18,380 bases of DNA from positions 1 to 18,380 of the forward strand of contig DDVI01000081.1 in NCBI GenBank assembly GCA_002345205.1. Reading direction: 5' to 3'. The notes beneath the pieces were generated by a model, which worked only from the letters and a program-made list of their open reading frames with translations, was not told the origin of the DNA and did no database searches. Below, in pieces: positions 7,651-15,309 of the stretch. Both the position numbers and the translations under genes were made by a program. The stretch comes from Bdellovibrionaceae bacterium UBA2316 (lineage in GTDB: Bacteria; Bdellovibrionota; Bdellovibrionia; Bdellovibrionales; Bdellovibrionaceae). The stretch's first letter is position 1. Each line of letters begins with the position of its first letter.

Positions 7651-8834
7651 TAGCGCACGATCCTTTTAATCCATCTCAGCATGACATGCATAACGTTTTC
7701 GACACTCACCGGATCTTGATAGATCAAGTTTTGATTAATTGTATATCGCTCAAGTCCTTGATATAAACGTTCAGATGCGGTTTTCCAATTAGATCCCGAG
7801 GCCCGGAACAATAAATTTCTTAAGTACGTCTCGAGTTCCTTTTCACAGAAATACCTATTTAAATATGTATAGATTGCTGTATTTAAATACAGCGTTGATA
7901 AAATATAGTCCTGCTTATTTCGGTACTGAAATGCATTTTTCAAGTAATCATCAAAATGTAATTTTGCGCGCTCCAAATAAGCAACACGCTTAGCCGGCAT
8001 AAACGATGTTTCTCTAAAAAAACTTGAATTAAAATTCTCTTGAGAAATTTCGCTTATTTTTTTGAAGTTGGTAAAAATCTTGGCATACATGGGCTCAAAC
8101 CCAATGTTGGGATTCAGATCCGTCATGGCACTACGAATTTCAAGTTTCAAAAATCCACGCGGAGCAAACGCGTATTCAAGCTTTTGCAGATAGTTCCAGA
8201 ATATTTCCACGCAAGAATCGCGATACCGTTTTTTTTCAAAATCATCCATATAGGCTTTGGTTTCGCGATTAATCTCTTGAAACAATTCCCAGCCCTCAAC
8301 TAATTTTTTTTTTACTTCTGGCGTACGCGCCCTTTGATTAGGACTTTCTATCTTGAATTTTTTCATCATATAAAACTCAAGATAATCGCCAAAATTACAT
8401 AGATCTTCCATCACGTCAAAAAACTTATAGGGATCCATTGCATCCCACTGGTCTTCGAATTTTAGAAGAATTTTGTCTTCTCTGACTTTCAATTGAGTTA
8501 ATTTCAAATCAAAAAAACTAAATTCACTCATTTTACGAAGGGACGCTAACTCTAAACCGTCTCTATAGTTTAATATCACTGTTTCGAAATAGATTTTATT
8601 GTCATCCCAGCTTAAGTTAACTGGACGCCCACCTTGCATTACCTGCAAAGCCTTGGAACTCAGCAGACTCTCTGTAAATCGAGACTCACTGTTGATGTAA
8701 TTTAAAGAGTGAATAAATGCTAATTTTGTTTTTTTTTCATCGTTAGCTTTTCGAACTAGATCCCAGATCGAATTATTAAATTCTCTTTCATAACGATTAA
8801 AATGAGGCTGAAAATGCTGAGGTGACTTTTCCAT
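7650..8834 (-). CDS. Conserved-looking hypothetical protein coupled to the protease
   Basis: A 394-residue soluble protein that I do not recognise. No signal peptide or membrane helix is seen. Residues ~62-165 alternate beta-strand-like and helical stretches (IYFETVILNY; KILLKFEDQW; a helix from 135 to 160) in an order like the C-terminal domain of the protease, so the two may share a YbjN/type III chaperone-like fold. Residues ~170-265 are charged and mostly helical. Residues ~285-394 are aromatic-rich helices (YLERAKLHFDDYLKNAF, TLYLNTAIYTYLNRYF), possibly an alpha-solenoid or helical-bundle interaction domain. No catalytic motif was found. Its stop shares a base with the protease ATG, so the products are expected in similar amounts and probably form a complex. 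It could be the protease's regulator, sensor or substrate. The ribosome site is weak. Confidence 0.75.
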   Translation of the reverse strand: MEKSPQHFQPHFNRYEREFNNSIWDLVRKANDEKKTKLAFIHSLNYINSESRFTESLLSSKALQVMQGGRPVNLSWDDNKIYFETVILNYRDGLELASLRKMSEFSFFDLKLTQLKVREDKILLKFEDQWDAMDPYKFFDVMEDLCNFGDYLEFYMMKKFKIESPNQRARTPEVKKKLVEGWELFQEINRETKAYMDDFEKKRYRDSCVEIFWNYLQKLEYAFAPRGFLKLEIRSAMTDLNPNIGFEPMYAKIFTNFKKISEISQENFNSSFFRETSFMPAKRVAYLERAKLHFDDYLKNAFQYRNKQDYILSTLYLNTAIYTYLNRYFCEKELETYLRNLLFRASGSNWKTASERLYQGLERYTINQNLIYQDPVSVENVMHVMLRWIKRIVR

Positions 8835-8864
8835 TTTTCTGTCTTTAAAGCTTACTACTAAAAA

Positions 8865-8893
8865 AATAGAGAGGGCATTAGTGTATGAATCAA
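8865..8893 (-). promoter_or_regulatory. Possible promoter of the 394-residue gene and protease
   Basis: On the minus strand TTGATT (8888-8893) and TCTATT (8865-8870) are separated by exactly 17 bases. They lie between the recA terminator and the ATG at 8834, giving a leader of about 25 bases. Both boxes are imperfect. Confidence 0.35.
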
Positions 8894-8925
8894 ATCCCTA
8901 TGTTAGTCTAGGCGTGAAGCCATAA

Positions 8926-8955
8926 AAAAAGAGGAGCCAGATAGCTCCTCTTTTT
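8926..8955 (-). terminator. Intrinsic terminator after recA
   Basis: Perfect 7-bp stem: GAGGAGC (8931-8937) and GCTCCTC (8944-8950), 6-base loop, flanked by A runs and T runs on both strands. On the minus strand it ends in seven T residues, 24 bases past the recA stop, so it ends the pgpA-cinA-recA transcript. The symmetric A/T flanks would also let it work on the plus strand. Confidence 0.88.
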
Positions 8956-8978
8956 ACACTGCATATTAAGTATATAAT

Positions 8979-10136
8979 TTAGTGTTTAGCTTTCTTTTTA
9001 TTTTTAGCATCTTTAGCTGCGTCTTTTTCCGCTGTTGTAATTTCCACATCTGGAGTTTCTTCAGCGTCTTCTGCTGTGGCAGCTGCTTTAGTATCTGCAT
9101 CAACTAATAATTGACCGATACCCTTCATAGAAAGAATTTGCGCACGCAATGTATCTTTGATTTGTGGGTTAGCCTTTAAGAACGATTTCGCCTGATCGCG
9201 ACCTTGTCCCATACGCTCACCTTTGTAGCTGAACCATGCGCCTGATTTTTCAACCAAGTTCGCAGTTACCGCTAGATCCAAGATATCACCTTCAGCAGAA
9301 ATACCTTCGTTGTACATTAGATCGAATTCAGTTTTAGTGAATGGCGCTGCCATTTTATTTTTCACGATCTTAACCGCGGTTCTATTACCCGTTACTTCTT
9401 CACCATCTTTGATCGCGCCTACACGGCGTACATCCATACGAACAGATGCGTAGAATTTAAGAGCATTACCACCCGTAGTTGTTTCAGGGTTACCGAACAT
9501 AACACCGATTTTCATACGGATTTGATTGATAAAGATCATCAATGTGTTTGAACGACTGATTGCTGCTGTTAATTTTCTAAGAGCTTGTGACATCAAACGA
9601 GCTTGTAGACCCATGTGACTATCACCCATTTCACCCTCGATCTCTGCACGAGGAACCAACGCTGCTACCGAGTCGATAACGATCACGTCGATTGCGCCAG
9701 AACGTACCAGTGTTTCAGCGATTTCAAGAGCTTGTTCACCCGTGTCTGGCTGAGAGATTAAAAGATCTTCCGTATTTACACCCAATTTACGAGCGTAATT
9801 TACGTCTAATGCATGTTCCGCATCGATGAATGCAACTACGCCGCCTTTTTTCTGAGCTTGAGCGATCGTTGATAATGCGATTGTTGTTTTACCAGATGAT
9901 TCTGGTCCGTATACTTCTACGATACGACCTTTAGGAAGACCACCGATACCAAGAGCAATATCTAGGCTTAATGCGCCTGTGCTGATCGCTTCGATGTCTT
10001 TATGTAGAGGTTCATTTACGTTCAATCTCATGATTGAACCTTTACCGAATTGCTTTTCAATTGAAGAAACAGCTAGCTCCAAAGCTTTTAATTTTTCGCC
10101 CTGTGCTTTTTGATCTTTTTCTGTATTTGTAGCCAT
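8979..10136 (-). CDS. recA: Recombinase A
   Basis: ATP-dependent strand-exchange protein of homologous recombination and co-protease for LexA-type repressors. 385 residues. Walker A GPESSGKT at 77-84, catalytic Glu107 in DAEHALD, LISQPDTGEQALEIAE (126-141), Walker B VIVIDS (151-156), loop L1 region EGEMGDSHMGLQARLMSQALRKL (167-189), and loop L2 FINQIRMKIGVMFGNPETT (202-220) are all intact. The C-terminus is acidic and then ends in a Lys-rich tail (KNKKKAKH), longer than the E. coli tail. ATG is preceded by AAGGAAGGG. It is last in pgpA-cinA-recA, 71 bases behind cinA, a widespread gene order. No known LexA box is seen upstream, but a dyad at 10152-10166 might be regulatory. Confidence 0.98.
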   Translation of the reverse strand: MATNTEKDQKAQGEKLKALELAVSSIEKQFGKGSIMRLNVNEPLHKDIEAISTGALSLDIALGIGGLPKGRIVEVYGPESSGKTTIALSTIAQAQKKGGVVAFIDAEHALDVNYARKLGVNTEDLLISQPDTGEQALEIAETLVRSGAIDVIVIDSVAALVPRAEIEGEMGDSHMGLQARLMSQALRKLTAAISRSNTLMIFINQIRMKIGVMFGNPETTTGGNALKFYASVRMDVRRVGAIKDGEEVTGNRTAVKIVKNKMAAPFTKTEFDLMYNEGISAEGDILDLAVTANLVEKSGAWFSYKGERMGQGRDQAKSFLKANPQIKDTLRAQILSMKGIGQLLVDADTKAAATAEDAEETPDVEITTAEKDAAKDAKNKKKAKH

Positions 10137-10151
10137 TTTTTACCCTTCCTT

Positions 10152-10166
10152 AACTCTACCTGAGTT
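10152..10166. promoter_or_regulatory. Small dyad upstream of recA
   Basis: AACTC (10152-10156) and GAGTT (10162-10166) form a perfect 5-bp dyad with a 5-base spacer, ending 15 bases before the recA ATG. It could be an operator or a weak mRNA hairpin near the ribosome site. It matches none of the LexA boxes I know (CTG-N10-CAG, GAAC-N4-GTTC, TTAC-N3-GTAA). Chance occurrence is possible. Confidence 0.3.
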
Positions 10167-10207
10167 GATGATTTACCAAAATTAAGTTTCAAATTTTCAT
10201 TTCTGCT

Positions 10208-10693
10208 CTAGATCCGCTCTAGATGCTTATTTAACAGTTCCACAGCCTGTTCCGCCGACTGTTCTTGTATCTGAACCCTTGAGCCTGTAAACAACTTTTT
10301 TTCAGTGTATTCAACGCCCGGTCCTACGATTCCAAAACATACGGTGCCAACAGGTTTAGTTTTCGTCCCGCCGTCCGGTCCCGCAATCCCCGTTATAGCG
10401 GCTGCCCAGTTAGTTCTGAGAACTTTCTGTGCTCCTTTGGCCATCTGCAGGGCTACTGTTTCGCTCACAGCCCCTTCTTTTTCTATCGATTCGCGAAGGA
10501 CTCCTAGAATATCTTCCTTCGCCGAATTGGCATAGCATACGACCGAACCCATAAAAATGTCAGAGACTCCGGGATTCTCTGTCACTTTCGCCGAAAGTTT
10601 GCCACCAGTGCAGCTTTCAGCGAAACCGACCACTGTTTGAGTGCGGCGTAGTTGCTTGAATAGAGTGTGTAATTTATATGTAAATGTGTCCAT
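10208..10693 (-). CDS. cinA: CinA C-terminal domain protein, nicotinamide-nucleotide amidase
   Basis: A 161-residue stand-alone CinA C-terminal (PncC) domain, which deamidates nicotinamide mononucleotide to nicotinate mononucleotide in pyridine-nucleotide recycling. Visible motifs are FAESCTGG with catalytic Ser27, GSVVCYANSAKEDILGV (49-65) with Tyr54 and Lys59, and TGIAGPDGG followed by KPVGTV (101-118). The N-terminal competence-damage (COG1058) domain of full-length CinA is absent. The frame can begin at TTG 10694-10696, but the next codon is ATG and I chose it. It lies 42 bases after pgpA and 71 before recA. The 3' end carries a short tandem duplication of CTAGAGC that includes the stop codon. 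Confidence 0.92.
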   Translation of the reverse strand: MDTFTYKLHTLFKQLRRTQTVVGFAESCTGGKLSAKVTENPGVSDIFMGSVVCYANSAKEDILGVLRESIEKEGAVSETVALQMAKGAQKVLRTNWAAAITGIAGPDGGTKTKPVGTVCFGIVGPGVEYTEKKLFTGSRVQIQEQSAEQAVELLNKHLERI

Positions 10694-10735
10694 CAAAAAA
10701 TCGCTTTATTGCCTTGAGACATAAAAAACTGGCCC

Positions 10736-11245
10736 CTAAGTGTTGAAATGAATAATCTGAGAACCCAGCCATGCTGTTTTTGTATACAAAATCTGAAGAA
10801 TGACATTCGTAATCACGCCGGCCGCCACATCATCGACCATTACGCCCAGTCCGCCATCAATTTTTCGATCTAGCCAACCAATTGGAAACGGTTTAAAAAT
10901 ATCAAAGAATCTAAAGATCAGAAAACCCAACGTCAGCGCTTGCCAAGTCATCGGCATCAAGGTCATCGCGATCATATAACCAGCAACTTCATCTATCACG
11001 ATCTCGGGTAAATCATGATCCCCATTTGATTTCTCGTAAATATCTGAAAGAAAAATCCCTAGGAATATAATCAAAAACGTCACGGCCATATAAGCGATTG
11101 AACCCATCATTTGAAACATGATCACAAACGGAATCGTCGCGAGTGTTCCCCAGGTTCCCGGTGCCCAACGGATTCTTCCGACATAGAACCATGTCGAAAC
11201 TATTTCAGCTATTTTGAGTATAAAACTCGGGTTTGTTTTTTTCAT
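10736..11245 (-). CDS. pgpA: Phosphatidylglycerophosphatase A
   Basis: Inner-membrane phosphatase that turns phosphatidylglycerophosphate into phosphatidylglycerol. 169 residues. Family motifs run in order: RWAPGTWGTL (26-35), LPEIVIDEVAGY (79-90), FRFFDIFKPFPIGWLD (111-126) and GGLGVMVDDVAAG (131-143), whose acidic residues bind the metal. Several hydrophobic helices (about 35-67, 90-112, 140-160) fit a small membrane enzyme. First gene of pgpA-cinA-recA and divergent from the OmpA-like gene across 175 bases. TTGTCA at 11281-11286 on the minus strand is a possible -35 with a poor -10. The ribosome site is weak. Confidence 0.93.
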   Translation of the reverse strand: MKKTNPSFILKIAEIVSTWFYVGRIRWAPGTWGTLATIPFVIMFQMMGSIAYMAVTFLIIFLGIFLSDIYEKSNGDHDLPEIVIDEVAGYMIAMTLMPMTWQALTLGFLIFRFFDIFKPFPIGWLDRKIDGGLGVMVDDVAAGVITNVILQILYTKTAWLGSQIIHFNT

Positions 11246-11355
11246 ATTCTATATCGCAAAGTAACCAGAATTAGCCGCCCTGACAATGAAGAACTGCGCA
11301 GAAGTACCATATAAAAATCATCGACAAATGGAAGGGCCTAAAATCATTTAACCGT

Positions 11356-11385
11356 TTGCTTTCGTTACGGAATTCAACGTAGACT
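11356..11385 (+). promoter_or_regulatory. Possible promoter of the OmpA-like gene
   Basis: TTGCTT (11356-11361) and TAGACT (11380-11385) with an 18-base spacer, placing a start site about 30 bases before the ATG. The boxes are 4 of 6 matches each, so this is tentative. Confidence 0.35.
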
Positions 11386-11420
11386 AATTTCGGACACTCA
11401 TTCGCGAGAAAGGACTTATC

Positions 11421-13208
11421 ATGAAGAAATGGGTTTTAAAGTTTATCCTGTTACCACTTCTTATTTCGACGCAAGCATTTCCAAATGTTTTAGGTGACAT
11501 GCAAACATTTGTTCCTAACACCGACGGTCTTGATTTCATCACGGTTCACACATCTCGTCCTCTATATGGTGATTATTTGGTTTTATCTCAGTATTTAAAT
11601 TTCGCTAAAGACCATTTATTAGTTTTTAAAGATGTGACTACTCAGGAAAAGATGTCTTATGCGAATGAACTCGCTGAGTACGATTTTTCGATCGGGTATG
11701 GATTTACCAAGAATCTATCGGCGTTCTTACAGGCGCCGTTTTTATGGTACTACAACTCGGAAACTAAAGAGGGCATTAAAATTGGTATCGATAAAGGCGT
11801 GCACTCATTTCGTCCCGGTTTTAAATACTCGTTCGGCGATGGTGACATACCATCATGGGCCGTTGTTGCATCTGTAGATATTCCAACTTTAGTTGACAGT
11901 CCTTACACGGGAGTTAATCCAAGTGCGATTTATAATTTAGAACTAGCTTATACACTAAGAAGTGAAAAAGCCGTTCACGGTTTCAATGCGGGGATGCGTG
12001 TACGTACTCCAAGCGATCGACCGGCAAACCAAAGAATGTTTCCGTTAGATGATCAGTTAACTGTTTCCTATGGTTATTCAAATGAATTTACGGAAACCAG
12101 CCGCTGGGTATTTGAAACTATTTACAGTTATCCTCTTGAGAAAAAACCGTACATTCGCGCGGAAGATGCCACATCGCTTGATTTGCTACTAGGTTTAAAA
12201 CATCGCTGGTGGAAAAATACAAACTTCGACTGGGGTGCTACGATTGAACCTGGCGTCGATTCCCTAGCGCCTACGTGGCGGGTCTTTGCGGGTATCGTTT
12301 GGTACTGGAAACCAAACAGCAACGAAGCTGCCCCGGCACAAACAGTTAAAAAAACCTCTCCTGCACGTATTTCCCCTACTGGATTTCGAGTAACTCCCGA
12401 AGATTCTACTGTGGTTGTGGGCGAACAAGTTAGTTTTGAATTCATCGGCGGCAAAGCTCCTTATCAGTGTGAAATCCTCAGCGGTGATGGCCAGTTTATC
12501 GGTAAGTACTGTGATTTCTTGTCTCCAGAAAATCCGGGTTCAAGTGAAATTGAATTTAAAGATTCTTTAGGACAAACAACAACAGCGATAGTGAACTACA
12601 AAGCCCCCAGTGAATTCGCTGGTGATTTAGGTATCCGTCCTCAACACGCTGAACTGTTTGAAGGTCAAACGCTGCAATTCCGCGCTGTGGGTGGTAAAGC
12701 ACCATTTCGTTATGGCGTGATTGATGGTTCTGGTACCATTAATCAAAATGGCTTATTTAAAGCACCTTTAGAAGCCCAAAATGTAACGGTAGAAGTTGTC
12801 GATGGTGTGGGGCGCTCAGCACGCGCTACGGTAAAGGTAAAAGAAATTCCTAAGCCAGATAAATTGATCCGTTTGAAAAACTTAGAGTTTGATTTTGACC
12901 GTGACACGTTAACTAAGGGTTCGAAAAAAGAAATGGAAAAAATTATTTCTACTTTATTCGAATTAAATATCAAATCCCTAATTATTGAAGGCCACACAGA
13001 CTCGATGGGTTCCAACGATTACAATCAAAATTTAAGCGAACGTCGCGCTAAAACGATTAAGAATAATTTGCTTGATAATTTAGATATTCGCGATAATCAG
13101 ATCACTGCAATTGGTTTTGGCGAAGCCCGTCCGATTGCCACAAATAAGACAGATGCTGGCCGAGCTAAAAATCGCCGTGTCGATTTGAAAGTTTATATTA
13201 AAAAGTAG
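11421..13208 (+). CDS. Outer-membrane beta-barrel/Ig-like/OmpA-domain protein
   Basis: A 595-residue envelope protein. Residues 1-19 are a Sec signal peptide (MKKW, hydrophobic core, STQA). Residues ~25-297 alternate polar and aromatic residues in strand-length blocks ending in aromatics (FAGIVWYW), consistent with an outer-membrane barrel. Residues ~318-394 and ~402-475 are two Ig-like repeats sharing the signature GGKAP[YF] (343-348 and 424-429) and a following GDG/GSG turn. Residues ~484-595 are an OmpA C-terminal domain with EFDFDRDTL, EGHTDSMGSNDYNQNLSERRA (523-543) and GEARPIATN; Asp527 and Arg542 should bind peptidoglycan diaminopimelate. It would tether the outer membrane to the wall. 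AAAGGA six bases before ATG sets the start. It is 6 bases ahead of an acetoacetyl-CoA synthetase, an odd partner. Confidence 0.85.
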   Translation: MKKWVLKFILLPLLISTQAFPNVLGDMQTFVPNTDGLDFITVHTSRPLYGDYLVLSQYLNFAKDHLLVFKDVTTQEKMSYANELAEYDFSIGYGFTKNLSAFLQAPFLWYYNSETKEGIKIGIDKGVHSFRPGFKYSFGDGDIPSWAVVASVDIPTLVDSPYTGVNPSAIYNLELAYTLRSEKAVHGFNAGMRVRTPSDRPANQRMFPLDDQLTVSYGYSNEFTETSRWVFETIYSYPLEKKPYIRAEDATSLDLLLGLKHRWWKNTNFDWGATIEPGVDSLAPTWRVFAGIVWYWKPNSNEAAPAQTVKKTSPARISPTGFRVTPEDSTVVVGEQVSFEFIGGKAPYQCEILSGDGQFIGKYCDFLSPENPGSSEIEFKDSLGQTTTAIVNYKAPSEFAGDLGIRPQHAELFEGQTLQFRAVGGKAPFRYGVIDGSGTINQNGLFKAPLEAQNVTVEVVDGVGRSARATVKVKEIPKPDKLIRLKNLEFDFDRDTLTKGSKKEMEKIISTLFELNIKSLIIEGHTDSMGSNDYNQNLSERRAKTIKNNLLDNLDIRDNQITAIGFGEARPIATNKTDAGRAKNRRVDLKVYIKK

Positions 13209-13214
13209 GATTAA

Positions 13215-15221
13215 ATGAAGAAAGTACTCTGGGAACCAACAAAGGCTAGTTTTGAAGCCACGGCGCTATATCGACTTAAAACCAACCTAGAGAAAAAGCA
13301 TAATACTCATTTTGAAAACTACACTTCACTTTGGAAATGGACGAACGAAAACTCCCAAACATTCTGGACAGAGCTTTGGGATTTTTTCGGTGTTGTTGGC
13401 GAACGCAAAGGAATAGCGTTAGAAAACCCAACTGATTTTTTGCATTCTAAATGGTTCCCAGAATCGTCCGTTAATTACGCTGAAAACTTAATTAAGTTAG
13501 CGGAAAAAAATCGCGGTTCTCATCCGAATGCAAACACAGCTCCTTTTTTAGTTTTCAAAGCCGAAGATCAAGTTGAATTCACAATTACCTATCCTGAATT
13601 TACAAAACTGGTTTCTAAAGCACAGCAAGCCTTAGAAGCAATGGGTCTGCAAAAAGGCGATCGCGTGGCAGCGATGGTTCCTAATCACCCAGCGACTATT
13701 ATTTTAATGACTGCGGCGGCTTCACTGGGCGCTATTTGGTCAAGCTGCTCGCCAGACTTTGGAGTTCAAGGCGTTCTGGATCGCATGAGCCAGATCGATC
13801 CAAAAATTTTCGTCACAAGCGATTTCTATATCTACAACGGCAAAAAATTAGACCTTAAAGAAAAAACTACTGAAATTCTAAAGTCACTACCGACTGTAAA
13901 AAATACGATCGTGATTGGTTTTGATCAGCCGTTATCTGCGCTAGCAAATGATACCAACACCACTACAGCTCACTCTTTAAGTAGTGTGATTCCGCTGAGC
14001 CTCGTTTTAGAAAATCATGCTGTAAGGCCTCTAAAGTTTGCTAAAACAGAATTTAATCATCCACTTTTTATTTTATTCTCGTCGGGAACTACGGGTGTCC
14101 CCAAGTGCATTACTCACGGACATGGTGGCACTTTATTCCAGCACATGAAAGAACATCAACTTCATGGCGATATAAGACCCTTGGATCAATTATTTTATTT
14201 CACGACGTGTGGTTGGATGATGTGGAACTGGTTAGTTACGGGTATCTCTTCAGGAGCTAATATTCTTTTGTATGAAGGTGCGCCATTTTACAAAGATGCT
14301 AAGGAGTTATTTAAATTTCTTGAACAGCATAAATGCACACAGTTTGGAACATCCGCGAAATTCATCGATTCGTGCAAAAAAGCAAATTTAACCCCGAGCA
14401 AAGTTTTTAATTTAAGCTCGATGCGCACTGTATTCTCAACAGGTAGCCCGTTGAATGAAGAAGGTTTCGACTATGTTTACGAACATATCAATCCTAAAGT
14501 TCAACTAGGCTCTATTTCTGGTGGTACCGACATCATTGCCTGCTTCGTTCTGTCTAATCCATGGACCCCAGTCATTCGTGGCGAAATCTCGGCAGCGGGA
14601 TTAGCGTTTGATATGGATATTTGGGATGATGATAAGACACCGCTGGTAGGTGAAAAAGGCGAATTGGTTTGTAAAGGCTCGTTTCCCTCAAAGCCCGTCT
14701 TTTTCTGGAACGATCCCACTCGCGAAAAGTTCAAAAAAGCTTACTTTGAAAAATTTGAAAACATCTGGTGCCACGGCGATTACGTCGAGAAAACAGAAAA
14801 TGGTGGTTACATCATTTACGGCCGCTCAGATGCAACTCTAAATCCTGGCGGCGTACGCATCGGGACGGCAGAAATTTATAAGCAAGTTGAAATGCTCGAT
14901 GAAGTAGTTGAATCCATCGTCATAGGCCAAAACTGGAGCAACGATGTTCGCGTGGTGCTATTCGTAAAACTTCGCGACGGCTTAACTCTAGATTCAAATT
15001 TGATTGATAAAATCAAAAATCAAATCAAGAAAAACACAACCCCAAGGCACGTCCCTGCCAAAGTTCTACAGGTCCAAAACATCCCCCGCACAAAAAGCGG
15101 AAAAATAGTAGAACTAGCTGTACGCCAAACGGTCCAAGGCGAACTCGTAAAAAACGTAGAAGCCCTTGCAAATCCCGAAGCCCTATCCGAATACAAAAAC
15201 CGCCCCGAACTCAGAGATTAA
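13215..15221 (+). CDS. aacS: Acetoacetyl-CoA synthetase
   Basis: Adenylate-forming ligase making acetoacetyl-CoA from acetoacetate, ATP and CoA, feeding ketone-body or polyhydroxybutyrate carbon into the CoA pool. 668 residues, normal for the family. FPESSVNYAENL (81-92) and the N-terminal LWEPT are typical of acetoacetyl-CoA rather than acetyl-CoA synthetases, as is SISGGTDI after the middle of the chain. The P-loop SSGTTGVPK is at 289-297, the hinge region reads YGRSDATLNPGGVRIGTAEIY, and the catalytic Lys630 sits in PRTKSGK. TAGGA four bases before ATG is the ribosome site and overlaps the OmpA-like gene's stop, so both are probably one transcript. The last ~200 bases shift to A/C-rich codons. 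The TAA stop lies in the left arm of a large inverted repeat. Confidence 0.93.
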   Translation: MKKVLWEPTKASFEATALYRLKTNLEKKHNTHFENYTSLWKWTNENSQTFWTELWDFFGVVGERKGIALENPTDFLHSKWFPESSVNYAENLIKLAEKNRGSHPNANTAPFLVFKAEDQVEFTITYPEFTKLVSKAQQALEAMGLQKGDRVAAMVPNHPATIILMTAAASLGAIWSSCSPDFGVQGVLDRMSQIDPKIFVTSDFYIYNGKKLDLKEKTTEILKSLPTVKNTIVIGFDQPLSALANDTNTTTAHSLSSVIPLSLVLENHAVRPLKFAKTEFNHPLFILFSSGTTGVPKCITHGHGGTLFQHMKEHQLHGDIRPLDQLFYFTTCGWMMWNWLVTGISSGANILLYEGAPFYKDAKELFKFLEQHKCTQFGTSAKFIDSCKKANLTPSKVFNLSSMRTVFSTGSPLNEEGFDYVYEHINPKVQLGSISGGTDIIACFVLSNPWTPVIRGEISAAGLAFDMDIWDDDKTPLVGEKGELVCKGSFPSKPVFFWNDPTREKFKKAYFEKFENIWCHGDYVEKTENGGYIIYGRSDATLNPGGVRIGTAEIYKQVEMLDEVVESIVIGQNWSNDVRVVLFVKLRDGLTLDSNLIDKIKNQIKKNTTPRHVPAKVLQVQNIPRTKSGKIVELAVRQTVQGELVKNVEALANPEALSEYKNRPELRD

Positions 15222-15309
15222 AAGGTACCTCCTACATTTCTGCCACGCAGATAGTCAGACTCAAACTAATTAACGCAGTGAGTGGCAAAATTGTAGGAGG
15301 TACCTTTTA
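15219..15309. repeat. Near-perfect 28-base inverted repeat spanning both stop codons
   Basis: Left arm 15219-15246 and right arm 15282-15309 match at 26 of 28 positions; the loop is 35 bases. The outer arms begin TAAAAGGTACCTCCTACA, so the TAA of the synthetase (15219-15221) and the TAA of the aminomutase on the other strand (15307-15309) sit at the two tips. A T-rich tail (TTTTAGTTTTTT) follows the right arm on the plus strand, so it may work as a plus-strand terminator. The minus-strand exit is poorer in T. The long arms and loop are more than a terminator needs and resemble an extragenic palindromic element. Confidence 0.88.

Noticed and set aside
10199..10224. Tandem GCTCTAGAT pair at the cinA stop as a regulatory repeat
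   Set aside because: Only two short copies, mostly explained by the coding end of cinA; too little to call a functional repeat.
12128..13015. Minus-strand open frames inside the OmpA-like gene
   Set aside because: The plus-strand frame encodes an intact signal peptide and OmpA domain, so these are shadows.
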